In this document: positions 43,780 through 53,380 of the stretch, piece after piece
Layout of the letters: the number at the start of each line of letters is the position of its first letter
How positions within the stretch are numbered: the first letter of the stretch is position 1
From: Nitrospirota bacterium
Lineage (GTDB): Bacteria; Nitrospirota; Nitrospiria; Nitrospirales; Nitrospiraceae
DNA length: 64,000 bases
Assembly: GCA_030684575.1 (NCBI GenBank)
Contig: JAUXVD010000023.1
Coordinates: forward strand, 186,001-250,000
Direction: 5' to 3'
Position numbers and translations under genes: made by a program
Notes under the pieces: model-generated
What the model was told of the DNA's origin: nothing
Database searches by the model: none
The model's input: the letters and a program-made list of their open reading frames with translations, nothing else

Positions 43780-45314
43780 CGGCTTCGAGGGTGCCAGGCA
43801 AAAAAGCCATTGCCATTCTTGGTACCGGCTCCGATGTGGGCAAGACCCTCATCGTCGCAGGGATCTGCCGACTCTTATCACGAAGAGGCGTGCGGGTCGC
43901 GCCGTTCAAGGCGCAGAACATGGCGCTGAATTCGTTCGTCACGCTCGATGGGGGAGAGATCGGGCGTGCGCAGGCACTGCAAGCTCAAGCCTGTGGGATC
44001 GAGCCGACCGTGGACATGAATCCGATTTTGCTCAAGCCCGAGTCGGATTCCCGATCTCAGGTTGTGGTGAGAGGCAAGGTCTACGAGGCGTTGAATGCGC
44101 GTGCCTACTATGAGCGGAAAGAGACCCTCTTCACGATCGTTCGCGACTGTTATGCGCGGCTGGCTGACGAGTATGAGTGCATTGTCGTTGAAGGAGCAGG
44201 GAGCGCCGCGGAAATTAATCTTCGGGATCGAGACATGGTGAACTGGCCTGTGGTCGAGTTGGCCGATGCGGCGGTCGTCTTGGTGGCGGATATCGATCGT
44301 GGAGGAGTATTTGCACAGATCATCGGGACACTCGAATTATTAGCGCCTCACGAACGTGCGCGCGTATGCGGCGTGATTGTGAATAGGTTCCGCGGCGATC
44401 GTCGGCTGTTTGACGATGGCGTCCGTATGCTTGAGGCCCGTACAGGCCTGCCGGTGTTGGGTGTCGTGCCCTATCTGCGCGATCTTCGATTAGATCAAGA
44501 GGATAGTCTCGATCTCGTTCGTTCCCGGTCTGTTCAATTCACCCCCAATCTCATCAATGTGGCGGTGGTCCTGCTTCCCCGCATGAGCAACTTCACGGAC
44601 TTTAATGCGTTGGCGGCTGAGAAGGATGTGGCACTTCGGTTTGCCGCGTCGCCTGAAGATCTGCAAGGGGCTGACGTGGTGATGCTTCCAGGAAGCAAAA
44701 ATACGCTGGAAGATCTCGCGTATCTTGTGAAGGCAGGATTTCCTGGCATCTTGGAGTCTCACGTTCGCGAAGGGGGAGAACTCCTCGGGATTTGTGGCGG
44801 ATATCAGATGCTGGGGCAGGAGATCTCCGACCCAAAGGGATTGGAGGGGGGAGGCACCGCACCGGGGTTTGCGTTTCTCGATGTCAAGACGGAGCTCGAT
44901 GCGCCAAAGATCTGCAGGCAAGTCCATGCGTCGTCGCTGCTTCATGGCGTTGCGCCGCATTCACCGATCCGTGGTTATGAAATCCATATGGGACGCACCA
45001 GCCGAGGAGCCGTCACGCCCTGTTTTCAAATCGAGGTTGGTGAAGCCTGGTCCGGTCAGGCTGTGAGTGATGAAGGCGCGGCCAGTGAGAATGGTCGAGT
45101 CTGGGGCACCAGCATTCATGGCCTGTTCGATCAACCTGAGTTTCGTCGGAGTTGGCTAAACCGCTCGCGAGGCCGAAAGGGCCTCACTCCTATTTCGCCG
45201 CGTGAGTCTGAACTCGTGACGACACAACTTCGTGCTGAGCTGGACCGCTGGGCAGACCACCTTCAAGAGCACCTGAATATGAATCTGGTCTATGCTGCGT
45301 TAGCCGTACCGTAG
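43776..45314 (+). CDS. cbiP: adenosylcobyric acid synthase (CbiP/CobQ)
   Basis: The 512-residue glutamine-dependent enzyme amidates side chains b, d, e and g. It has P-loop ILGTGSDVGKTLIVAG, PFKAQNMALNS, the segment VVEGAGSAAEINLRDRD, VADIDRGGVFAQI, and VLPGSKNT-like MLPGSKNTLEDL. The GATase-like domain has LLGICGGYQMLG (nucleophile Cys) and GTSIHGLFD (His). Its product is what CbiZ regenerates and CbiB uses. It is the last gene of the operon; a hairpin lies 180 bp downstream. Confidence 0.95.
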   Translation: MTASRVPGKKAIAILGTGSDVGKTLIVAGICRLLSRRGVRVAPFKAQNMALNSFVTLDGGEIGRAQALQAQACGIEPTVDMNPILLKPESDSRSQVVVRGKVYEALNARAYYERKETLFTIVRDCYARLADEYECIVVEGAGSAAEINLRDRDMVNWPVVELADAAVVLVADIDRGGVFAQIIGTLELLAPHERARVCGVIVNRFRGDRRLFDDGVRMLEARTGLPVLGVVPYLRDLRLDQEDSLDLVRSRSVQFTPNLINVAVVLLPRMSNFTDFNALAAEKDVALRFAASPEDLQGADVVMLPGSKNTLEDLAYLVKAGFPGILESHVREGGELLGICGGYQMLGQEISDPKGLEGGGTAPGFAFLDVKTELDAPKICRQVHASSLLHGVAPHSPIRGYEIHMGRTSRGAVTPCFQIEVGEAWSGQAVSDEGAASENGRVWGTSIHGLFDQPEFRRSWLNRSRGRKGLTPISPRESELVTTQLRAELDRWADHLQEHLNMNLVYAALAVP

Positions 45315-46232
45315 CACGAGCATGTCCTATTATTTGCCTCGCCAGGATGCATGGTGGATAGACACTGGGATGGGTGAGTAGGAGGAACGCCCTCCGCCAG
45401 CAGCACATCCACCTTGGCTCTCCTGCCTGTGACTTCGGTATTCATTTCCGGACTGTTGATTCTTTCCTGCAATACGATTTCCCATCTATGACCGTGGGGC
45501 CAGCGGCCCCATCTTCTTTGCCTCCTATCCTTGTTTGAACCTTCTTCTGTTTCTGCTTCTCGCGACCTCGACCACTCAGGACGGTGAGGATGCCCTTTGC
45601 TCATCGGTGCCACGCGGTGGCCTCAGGGGTCAAGCCCATGTCGTCTTGTCTGTCCTTCTGATCGTGAGCCATCGAACATCCAGTTGATAGAGGACCATAG
45701 GGAGGGTGCGGCTTCGAGGTATCAGCTCTGCGCGTAGGGTCTGGTGATGGCATGGCCGGAATATCGAGAATGAAATGCCAAATCCATATTGTCTGCTACA
45801 CTTTTTACCATAGACGTGAGGCATGAGCAGAATGATGCTGATTCTCACACGATGGGGAAGGGACCGCTCCATCGAAGAGATGGTGATGCCGAAGTCTGTG
45901 CTTGTGATGTGTGATGGTCATTTTTTGCCAGGACGACATCATTTTGTCACAAGGTGAACAGTTCGGTGCTGGAGTGGCAGGAAGGATGTCTGTGAAAACA
46001 TGTGTGGGCAGATCTCAAAACTACAAGGTAATTCAAGGGGATCTGTCGTGGTGACTGCATAAGCATTCAGTTGAGCACAACCTTTGCACTGTCGCCGCGT
46101 GATGAAGCGTTCGAGTAGCGATGTTTCCCGAAGAATATGTGAGTGCGAACGGTGGCGGCTTTGCACCAAGGGGACAGGATGGCGAGTGTTGGGATGGAAT
46201 CGTATTCCGAGGCATCAAGGAGGAGAACGGGC
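45315..46232. other. 0.9 kb region without a convincing gene
   Basis: Short frames on both strands (up to about 107 residues on the minus strand) lack ribosome sites and family resemblance. It holds a hairpin at 45495-45511 and presumably the promoter of the signalling cluster, but no good -35/-10 pair was found. It separates the cobalamin operon from the chemosensory genes and may contain decayed sequence. Confidence 0.5.
45495..45511 (+). terminator. hairpin downstream of the cobalamin operon
   Basis: TGGGGCC and GGCCCCA form a perfect 7 bp stem with a 3 nt loop, followed by TCTTCTTTG. It lies 180 bp after the cbiP stop and may end the long operon; the tail is only moderately T-rich. Confidence 0.42.
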
Positions 46233-46970
46233 ATGATACAGACACGTTTGAGCTGGCGAATGGTAAGCGGGGTGACTGTGGCGGCCCTGGCACTCTATGC
46301 GAGTCCGGTCATGGCTGGGAATGAAGCGGAAGTGGCAGAGCACTTGATCGAGTTGGTCAAGATCGGCCGTGGCGTCTTGTCGGAGCAGATGAAGAATATC
46401 AATGACCCGGCCAAGGCCGACAAGGGTTTTACCGGCGATTACATGTCCAGCCAGGTCGTGGAACGGTTTAAGAAATCGACCAAACTCGATCTGCGGATTC
46501 CCAACGTCGTGCCGCAAGCGAATCTCTATCTCGCCTTAGTCCAAGCGGAGAAGGAAGTGGTGGACGAAGCCCAGCCGATCATCAACAAGCCAGGGATTTC
46601 TTTCAAGGGATTCATCCCTGCCGTGTTTGCCAGGAGAGTTGGAGAGCAGTTTTACAAGAAGTCCGGTGTCCGTATGAAGCTCACGGGAATCGATTATCGA
46701 AATGCCAATAATAAGCCGGATGACTTTGAGTCGGAAGTCTTGCGGATGTTCAACGATCCGCGTCACCCCAAGGGACAATCCTATGTCCGGAATACGATGG
46801 TGGATGGCAAGCCGGTACTTCGCATGATGGACCCGGAATATGCCGGTCCGACCTGCCTGGGTTGTCATGGTTCACCGAAAGGCGAGCGCGATGTGACCGG
46901 CATGAAGAAAGAGGGATGGAAAGAAGGGGAGTTAGCCGGGGCGATCAGCGTGGTGCTGCCGCTGAAATAG
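46233..46970 (+). CDS. periplasmic heme c protein with DUF3365 (Tll0287-like) domain
   Basis: The ATG at 46233 follows an AGGAGGAGAACGGGC leader. A signal peptide ends near VMAG-N (about residue 28). The mature domain matches DUF3365, a PAS-like heme-binding fold, with GFTGDYMSSQVVERFKKST, FARRVGEQFYKKSGV, a RNANNKPDDFE segment and a single CLGCH heme c site (C208, C211, H212). Related domains are thought to sense redox state or small gases. It lies 73 bp before the CheY-like gene and may deliver the input to the MCP (inference). Confidence 0.85.
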   Translation: MIQTRLSWRMVSGVTVAALALYASPVMAGNEAEVAEHLIELVKIGRGVLSEQMKNINDPAKADKGFTGDYMSSQVVERFKKSTKLDLRIPNVVPQANLYLALVQAEKEVVDEAQPIINKPGISFKGFIPAVFARRVGEQFYKKSGVRMKLTGIDYRNANNKPDDFESEVLRMFNDPRHPKGQSYVRNTMVDGKPVLRMMDPEYAGPTCLGCHGSPKGERDVTGMKKEGWKEGELAGAISVVLPLK

Positions 46971-47043
46971 CGACTAGAGATTGAGCCTGACGGAGAGATG
47001 AGATAGCACGCATTCACGTTACATCACCAAAGGAGCGCGCAAG

Positions 47044-47406
47044 ATGAGCAAGATTGTCGTGGTCGATGATTCGTACGCCGAGCTGCAGTTGATCGAAGGA
47101 TGCCTCAAGGCGGCCAACTACACCGTGGTGTCCTTCCCGAATACCGAGAAGCTCGAAGACAAAGTGGCCAGCGAAAAGCCTGATCTCATCGTGATGGACG
47201 TCGTGATGCCGGGCCGCAACGGGTTCCAAGCCTGTCGAGATTTAAAGGGCGATGAGCGGTGCAAGAATGTCCCGATCATTCTCTGCACCTCGAAAGGCAA
47301 TGAGAGCGATAAATTCTGGGGGCAGCAGCAAGGGGCGAACGGCCACATTGTGAAGCCATTCAAAAACGAAGAGCTGCTTGCGGCCATTAAGCGAGTGATG
47401 GGCTAA
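47044..47406 (+). CDS. stand-alone CheY/PilH-like response regulator
   Basis: The 120-residue receiver has the acidic pocket DD at 8-9, phospho-acceptor D52 in IVMDVVMPGRNGFQ, CTSKGNE with the conserved Ser/Thr position, and K104 in HIVKPFKNEEL. No output domain is present. The insertion KFWGQQQGANG is typical of PilG/PilH-like receivers of Pil-Chp systems. AAAGGAG precedes the ATG. It is followed by cheW after 4 bp. Confidence 0.92.
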   Translation: MSKIVVVDDSYAELQLIEGCLKAANYTVVSFPNTEKLEDKVASEKPDLIVMDVVMPGRNGFQACRDLKGDERCKNVPIILCTSKGNESDKFWGQQQGANGHIVKPFKNEELLAAIKRVMG

Positions 47407-47410
47407 GGCA

Positions 47411-47935
47411 ATGGCATCGATGCCGCATGTCATGACCGTGGATTCCAGCAGGCCAGCGCCTGGCACGTCAAGCTCAGGAGCCGGCCCTGGTCATTCGTCT
47501 GGATCGGCGACCATTCGTGCCGCCATCATCTCCATGGGAGGGGAACTCTTCACGATCGACCTACGAAGCGTACGCGAAGTGTTTGTCGTGGAATCCATCA
47601 CACCGGTTCCCGGGATGCCATCCGGCTTGGTGGGAGTCACGAACCTGCGCGGAACGGTCATTCCGTTGCTCGACCTGCGGATGATGTTTTCGCTCAACGC
47701 AGAAGCCACACTGCAATATGCCGTCGTCGTGAAACATGGGAATTGGCAAGTGGGTGTATTGGTCGATACGGTGCCAGAAATCCGCACCCTCTCAAAGGAC
47801 CAATTCATGCCGGCCCCAACCGGCACGGGGGAGGCCGAATTTCCCTTTGTGTCGACGGTAGTCAAACTCGAGGACCGGTTACGGGGCGTGTTAGAAACGG
47901 CAGCGGTGCTCTCGCATTTCGAGAGCGCGGGATAA
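47411..47935 (+). CDS. cheW: CheW-type coupling protein
   Basis: CheW links the receptor to the CheA kinase. The 174-residue protein has a Ser/Gly-rich N-terminal extension of about 33 residues and a full CheW domain: AAIISMGGELFTIDLRSVREVF, ITPVPGMPSGLVGVTNLRGTVIPLLDLR, GVLVDTVPEIRTL and FVSTVVKLEDRLRGVLE. ATG 47411 is the first of three in-frame ATGs. It precedes the MCP gene after an 80 bp gap containing a strong ribosome site. Confidence 0.93.
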   Translation: MASMPHVMTVDSSRPAPGTSSSGAGPGHSSGSATIRAAIISMGGELFTIDLRSVREVFVVESITPVPGMPSGLVGVTNLRGTVIPLLDLRMMFSLNAEATLQYAVVVKHGNWQVGVLVDTVPEIRTLSKDQFMPAPTGTGEAEFPFVSTVVKLEDRLRGVLETAAVLSHFESAG

Positions 47936-48015
47936 GAATGCGGAAACGTCACATGCCAGGTAGTTCACGACATGAATGCATCGATCGCTAGCTAGATAGA
48001 AGGAGGAGGTTCCCC

Positions 48016-49890
48016 ATGGTGAGGCCTACTGTACTGCAACGGTTTGAAGACTTAAAAACACAAACGAAACTCCTGACGGCCTTCGGCGTCGTCAGCGTCA
48101 TCATCGTGATCATGAGCTCGTTGGGTGTGTGGACCAATAAACGCATCAGCCAACAGACTGACGCAATCTACGTCGATTACACCGTTCCACTGATCGACTT
48201 CAATACGATGTTGTTCAATCTCAATAAGTATCATGAGACGCTCCAGGACCTGGCTCGAGCGCCTCGCGCCACGGATTTTAAAGTCGACGTCGCCAAGATC
48301 GGGCCGTATCGACAACAGATCGATCAGTTGATTGCCAAATACGAGGCGACAAGTTTACGTACCTCGAGTTCCGGTCGTGATGAAGCCAAGGACCTTGTTC
48401 AGCTCAAAGGCGCGATTGCCACATTCTTTCAACAGTCGGAGGCTGGGGTCGCCGCCATTGCTGAAAGTTTTGAGTCGAAGTCATTGTCGCCTGGACAGGC
48501 ACAACAGATGAGAGAATTGGGACAGCTTGCCTTGACGGTGAGTATTGCACCGGCCTTCGATGAAGTCAGCAGCCGCCACTCAGAACAGATTAAGACGATG
48601 CAAGAGATTGCCAAGGATCTTAGTAATGAGGCGAAGTCGCTTGCGGCAAATGCCACCCTCGCGTTGGTGATCGGCGGAGCGCTCGCGGTGCTGTTGGGAT
48701 TATCGATCGGTTACTGGGTGGCGCATAAACTGGCGCTGGGTATTGGACAGGTTGCGCACGTCGCACAGTTGGCGGCAAGTGGTAACTACCAAGCTCGCGC
48801 CAAGATCACGTCAAAGGACGAACTCGGACAGATGGCCGCGTCGTTCAATGCCATGTTGGATCGTATTACGGCCCTCGTGACGTCGGAGTCCGAGCGCGAC
48901 GACATGCAAAAACGGTTGATGAGCTTTCTGGTCTTGGTCTCGGACGTCGGTAAAGGAGATTTGACGAAACGCGGTGAGGTGACGGCAGATATGTTCGGCA
49001 ACCTTGCGGACGGATTCAACCTCATGGTGACCCGGTTCGGACAGTTGTTGAAGCAGGTTCGAGAGGCTGCCGAACGCGTCAACAAATCAGCCGGGACCCT
49101 TCGGGAAAGCGCAGGACAGATGGCTGGAACCGCGAAGCATCAGGCGGACGAATCCACCAAGACGTTAGGCGCGGTCGAACAATTGGCCACTTCCATGCGT
49201 CAGGTTGCAGAAACCGCCGGTGCCTCTTCGGAATCGGCGAAGCAAGTGTTGCAAGCGACAGAACGTGGACGAGTGGCCGTGGAAGAAACCGTGCAGGACA
49301 TGCACAGCATTCGTTCAGCCGTGCAACGTATGTCGAAGCAGGTCAAAGCGCTGGGCGACCGGTCCTTGGAAATTTCACAGATCGTGTCGACGATTCGGGA
49401 TATTGCCAATCAGACGAACTTGCTCGCGTTGAACGCCGCCATCGAGGCGGCCGGCGCCGGTGAAGCCGGAGCTCGATTCGCCGTCGTTGCCGATCAGGTC
49501 AGAAAACTGGCCGAAAGTTCGACGCAAGCGACGCGCGAAATCGCCGATCTTGTGAAGGTGATTCAGACGGAAACGCAAGACGCGGTGGTCGCGATGGAGC
49601 AGGAAACACAGGCGGTGGAAGCCGGGTCGGCCTCTGCGCTACGTACCGGTGAAGTGTTCAACGAAATTTCAGGAATTGCCCAACGTTCGTCGGAGTTGGC
49701 ACAGACCATCGCCAGCGCGGCGGTCACCCAGACCGCGTCGACGGATCAGGTGGGTCGCTCGATTAAGGACTTCTCCGGCGGTGCCGCGGCGACGCAAAAA
49801 GTGACGGACTCTGCGCGCGTGACCGTCGAAGATATGGCGAAGCTCGCCGAAGGGCTGACGTCTTCCGTCGCCCAGTTTAAATTGGTCTAG
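48016..49890 (+). CDS. methyl-accepting chemotaxis protein, PilJ-like
   Basis: The 624-residue receptor has TM1 (about 20-40), a periplasmic four-helix-bundle-type sensor (about 45-210), TM2 (about 215-238), a HAMP domain and a second HAMP-like unit (residues about 300-345, [19 protein letters not shown]). The cytoplasmic signalling tip reads [40 protein letters not shown]. The tandem HAMP recalls PilJ of Pil-Chp systems. No CheR-tethering pentapeptide ends the protein. GGAGGAGG lies 8 nt before the ATG. Confidence 0.93.
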   Translation: MVRPTVLQRFEDLKTQTKLLTAFGVVSVIIVIMSSLGVWTNKRISQQTDAIYVDYTVPLIDFNTMLFNLNKYHETLQDLARAPRATDFKVDVAKIGPYRQQIDQLIAKYEATSLRTSSSGRDEAKDLVQLKGAIATFFQQSEAGVAAIAESFESKSLSPGQAQQMRELGQLALTVSIAPAFDEVSSRHSEQIKTMQEIAKDLSNEAKSLAANATLALVIGGALAVLLGLSIGYWVAHKLALGIGQVAHVAQLAASGNYQARAKITSKDELGQMAASFNAMLDRITALVTSESERDDMQKRLMSFLVLVSDVGKGDLTKRGEVTADMFGNLADGFNLMVTRFGQLLKQVREAAERVNKSAGTLRESAGQMAGTAKHQADESTKTLGAVEQLATSMRQVAETAGASSESAKQVLQATERGRVAVEETVQDMHSIRSAVQRMSKQVKALGDRSLEISQIVSTIRDIANQTNLLALNAAIEAAGAGEAGARFAVVADQVRKLAESSTQATREIADLVKVIQTETQDAVVAMEQETQAVEAGSASALRTGEVFNEISGIAQRSSELAQTIASAAVTQTASTDQVGRSIKDFSGGAAATQKVTDSARVTVEDMAKLAEGLTSSVAQFKLV

Positions 49891-49898
49891 GTCGGCTT

Positions 49899-49925
49899 CC
49901 CGGAGCATCCTCTGGATGCTCCGGG
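49899..49925 (+). promoter_or_regulatory. perfect 12 bp hairpin between mcp and cheA
   Basis: CCCGGAGCATCC and GGATGCTCCGGG pair perfectly around a 3 nt loop, starting 8 bp after the MCP stop and ending 15 bp before the CheA ATG. There is no T-run. It could tune the mcp/cheA transcript ratio by partial termination or by protecting the upstream RNA from decay. Confidence 0.55.
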
Positions 49926-49940
49926 TAAGAAAGGATAGGG

Positions 49941-52900
49941 ATGAGCTCCGAACTTGACCGAGACGACCTCGTCGATATATTCGTCGCTGAAGCGACGGAA
50001 GCGATGGACATCCTCACCAAGGCCTTCCATCCGTCCGATGGGACGACGCCGACTCCCGCACAACTGCAAGAACAGTATGTGTGGGCACATAAAATTCGTG
50101 GGGCATCAGGACTCTACGGATACGAGGGGTTAGCCCTGATGGGGGCCTTGATGGAATCCACCTTGGAAGAGGCGCCATCGATAGAGGCCTCACTCTGGCC
50201 GAAGGCCTTGGAGATCTTACGCGGGATGGTCACTTCGTTCGAGTCTCAATTGAAAGTTGTTGCGCAAGGCGAGCCTGAAGACCCATCCGTGGGTGCGCGA
50301 TGGAAAGCCGAAGTGGCTGGATTGTTTCCCGTTGTGCCTCAAACCGTTCATTCTGATGAATCGATTGTACTCACAGCAGACTATCTCGTGCCGACTCTCG
50401 ATATCGAGGTTCTGTCGTATTTTTCCCCGGAAGCGGAGGAGTATCTAGAGACCATCGAATCGCTCCTACATCGACTGCGGCATGATTCTCAGGATAGAGA
50501 AACGATTCAGACGCTCTACCGCACGGCCCACACCTTGAAAGGGTCTGCTCACACGATCGGGTTCAAGGTGGTCGGGGACGTGGCTCATCCGGTCGAAGAC
50601 TGCATGATCGCGGTGCGTGAAGGCCAGGTGGCCATGTCGGCTACGTTGATCGGGGCGATCAGTCGGGCGGTCGAGGTGACTCGGTTGCTCATGCGCCGAG
50701 ACGACGACAGTATCGTGCAATTACAGCATGCTGTGCCCGAAGTCATTCAAGCGCTTGAACGGATCCGCAAGGGGGAAGGTATCGCGGTAGCGGCTCCAGC
50801 GGTTGCTCCGATCGTCTCAGTGGTGCAGGTTGCGGCGGCCGTCGTCGACTGTCCCGAGCCATCGGCCATTCCAGAAGCGGAACCGTCACCCGGCTCGAAC
50901 CCATTGACGGATGAGTATCTGCTGCCGCTTCTGGATGCTGAAGTGCTGTCGTACTTTGCTCCTGAAGCCCAGGAGTATCTGGAGTCACTTGAAGCGCAAT
51001 TACTTCGCCTTGAAAAAGAACAGCACAATCCTGAAGTCATCAATCAGCTCTTTCGGACCGCGCATACGCTGAAAGGGTCTGCCTATACGGTTGGATTCCA
51101 GTCGATTGGCGATCTGACGCATTACGTCGAAGATTTTATGGGCTCGGTTCGGGAGGGGCGTGTCAAGATTCTCCCAGGGCATACGGATGTATTGTTACGA
51201 TCGGTGGATGTGGTTCGCTTGTTGATGCGTAGAGATTCTTCATCCCTCGACATGCTGCGCCAGCGATTCGCGGTCGCCTTGCAAGGACTCAAGCAGCTCG
51301 ATCAGCCTATGGCGGATCAGGCCGTTGAGGCACGGCCTACCGTTCAGTCAGTCGCGCCGCCGGTGGAGCAAGAGGCACAGGATCAGCAAGACGCCGAACC
51401 TGCCAAGACGGTGGACGGGAAAGCGGCAGAAGATCGCGAAGTCATCCGTGTGAGCCGCGATCGGTTGGAGCGACTATTGAATCTGGTCGGTGAGCTCGTG
51501 ATCGGCCGAGGACGGCTCGAGCAACGACTGCATATGCTGGAGAATCTTTCTCAGCAAGTGTTAGCGTGCAAAGGACGTTTGGTCGAATCGGTTCGTTCGT
51601 TTGAGGAGAAACATACCTTCACGCTTCCGGCTGCCTCCTCAAGCCCGGCGTCCGTCCCCTCTCAGGGTATGGCCGGTCTCAGCGATTTTGGCAGTCTTGA
51701 GTTCGACAAGTACGACGATTTCAATATTTTGGCCCGTCGAATCAGTGAGGTCACGGCAGATATTACCGAATCGATGACGCAGCTGAGCGGATCGATTCGT
51801 CGTTCGCATGAAGACATGAGTCACCTCGCACAACTCACCCTCGGGATGCGTGATGAAATTGCCCGGGCCCGTATGGTGCCGGTCGGCACCCCGTTCACCC
51901 GATTCCGTCGCGCCACACGGGAGATGGCACGGGCGACAGGGAAAGAGGTGACATTAGTCACTTCCGGTGAACATACCGAAGTGGACACGGGCGTCGTGGA
52001 GCGGCTGGTCGATCCGTTGGTGCACCTCGTGCGCAACGCGGTCTATCACGGAATCGAGCCTGCGGCGGTTCGCATGTCGAAGGGCAAGCCTGCGGCCGGG
52101 ACGATCTATCTCCATGCGGCGCATCGCGGGAATGCCGTATTGATCGAAGTGGAAGACGATGGAGCGGGGCTTGATGTTGAAAAGATCAGGGCCAAGGCGG
52201 TGGAGCGAGGGTTGATTCGCCCTGAAGTGGCCCGCGTGTTACCGGAATCAGAAGTGGTCAAGTTTATTTTCATGCCGGGATTCTCGACGGCTGATCAGAT
52301 CGGTGATCAGGCTGGGCGAGGGGTCGGCATGGATGTGGTGAAGCGCGTCATCGAAAGCATGAACGGCCACATCGATGTCGAATCCATTCGAGGTGTGGGG
52401 ACGAAGTTCACGTTGAGTCTCCCGCTGACCCTGCTGATTGCCACGGCGCTCATGGTGAAGGCCGGGAGCGAACGGTATGCGATTCCGTTGCCGTCGGTCC
52501 GCGAAGTCACCATGTTAACGGCCAACTCGCATCAACGGATGGGTGAGCGATCCATCTTGCATGTCGGTGATGAGGCGATCGAAGTACAGCCGCTCCAACA
52601 GTTGCTCACTCGGAATCGTGTGCCGGTAGAAATCGGGAGACCGGTGGTCATCGTGAGAACGGCCGCTGGTATGATCGGGTTGCTGGTTGATGAATTACTC
52701 GGTCGTCAGGAAATCGTCATTAAACCATTAGGATCGTTTAAGTCGTTGGATCGTTCCAACTTTGGTGGCGCAACCATCGATCCGGAAGGTCGCGTGGTCC
52801 TCGTGTTAGACCCGGCTCGGCTGTTGGCGCGAGAAACGCCGGTCGCAGCTGGAGCGGAATTGTCATTTGACGCGGCATCCTCAGCAGCGGCCTTGATCCC

Positions 52901-53315
52901 CTACGTGGAGGCGCCAGAGCCGAAGGCATTGGAACCGTTGATTCTTTTAATCGACGACTCCTTGAGCATTCGGAAGTTCGTCGGTCGAATGCTGGAGTCC
53001 GCCGGGTATAAAGTCGATACCGCAGTGGATGGAGAAGAGGGTCTCCGTAAAGCATCGGCGCATAACTACCGGCTAATCCTCACCGATCTTGAGATGCCGA
53101 AGCTGAATGGCTATGAAGTGATCCAGGGGTTACGCAGCCGGGCGCAGACCCAGGAGACGCCGATTATCGTGATGACGACCAGAGCCGGTGATAAACATCG
53201 GCAAATGGCGCTGAATATCGGGGCGAGCTCGTATATTCCCAAGCCGGTAGAAGAGCGGGCATTGATTCAGGAAATTGAGCGCTGGATCGGTAAAGAGGCC
53301 ACCGTGCGTCAATAG
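49941..53315 (+). CDS. cheA: hybrid CheA/ChpA-like histidine kinase with three HPt domains and a receiver
   Basis: At 1124 residues this is far longer than E. coli CheA. HPt1 (about 1-110) has AHKIRGASGLYG with His50. HPt2 and HPt3 have AHTLKGSAHTIG (His197) and AHTLKGSAYTVG (His375). They are followed by the dimerisation helix pair (about 500), and the ATPase domain with HLVRNAVYHGIEP, DDGAGLD and GRGVGMDVV. A CheW-like domain (about 830-970) and a C-terminal receiver (about 990-1115, TDLEMPKLNGYE) complete it. This layout resembles ChpA and other type IV pilus or alternative-function systems. No P2 docking domain is obvious. The next CheW-like gene follows after 65 bp. Confidence 0.94.
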   Translation: MSSELDRDDLVDIFVAEATEAMDILTKAFHPSDGTTPTPAQLQEQYVWAHKIRGASGLYGYEGLALMGALMESTLEEAPSIEASLWPKALEILRGMVTSFESQLKVVAQGEPEDPSVGARWKAEVAGLFPVVPQTVHSDESIVLTADYLVPTLDIEVLSYFSPEAEEYLETIESLLHRLRHDSQDRETIQTLYRTAHTLKGSAHTIGFKVVGDVAHPVEDCMIAVREGQVAMSATLIGAISRAVEVTRLLMRRDDDSIVQLQHAVPEVIQALERIRKGEGIAVAAPAVAPIVSVVQVAAAVVDCPEPSAIPEAEPSPGSNPLTDEYLLPLLDAEVLSYFAPEAQEYLESLEAQLLRLEKEQHNPEVINQLFRTAHTLKGSAYTVGFQSIGDLTHYVEDFMGSVREGRVKILPGHTDVLLRSVDVVRLLMRRDSSSLDMLRQRFAVALQGLKQLDQPMADQAVEARPTVQSVAPPVEQEAQDQQDAEPAKTVDGKAAEDREVIRVSRDRLERLLNLVGELVIGRGRLEQRLHMLENLSQQVLACKGRLVESVRSFEEKHTFTLPAASSSPASVPSQGMAGLSDFGSLEFDKYDDFNILARRISEVTADITESMTQLSGSIRRSHEDMSHLAQLTLGMRDEIARARMVPVGTPFTRFRRATREMARATGKEVTLVTSGEHTEVDTGVVERLVDPLVHLVRNAVYHGIEPAAVRMSKGKPAAGTIYLHAAHRGNAVLIEVEDDGAGLDVEKIRAKAVERGLIRPEVARVLPESEVVKFIFMPGFSTADQIGDQAGRGVGMDVVKRVIESMNGHIDVESIRGVGTKFTLSLPLTLLIATALMVKAGSERYAIPLPSVREVTMLTANSHQRMGERSILHVGDEAIEVQPLQQLLTRNRVPVEIGRPVVIVRTAAGMIGLLVDELLGRQEIVIKPLGSFKSLDRSNFGGATIDPEGRVVLVLDPARLLARETPVAAGAELSFDAASSAAALIPYVEAPEPKALEPLILLIDDSLSIRKFVGRMLESAGYKVDTAVDGEEGLRKASAHNYRLILTDLEMPKLNGYEVIQGLRSRAQTQETPIIVMTTRAGDKHRQMALNIGASSYIPKPVEERALIQEIERWIGKEATVRQ

Positions 53316-53380
53316 GATTTCGCGGTAGAGATTCGTCATGCGGTTCTTGGTAGCGAGCCATTGTCAGAATTGGAACGATC

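Noticed and set aside
45939-46232. Possible longer N-terminus (ATG 46143) of the DUF3365 heme protein
   Set aside because: The extra 30 residues lack signal-peptide character, while ATG 46233 has an AGGAGG leader and begins a normal signal peptide.
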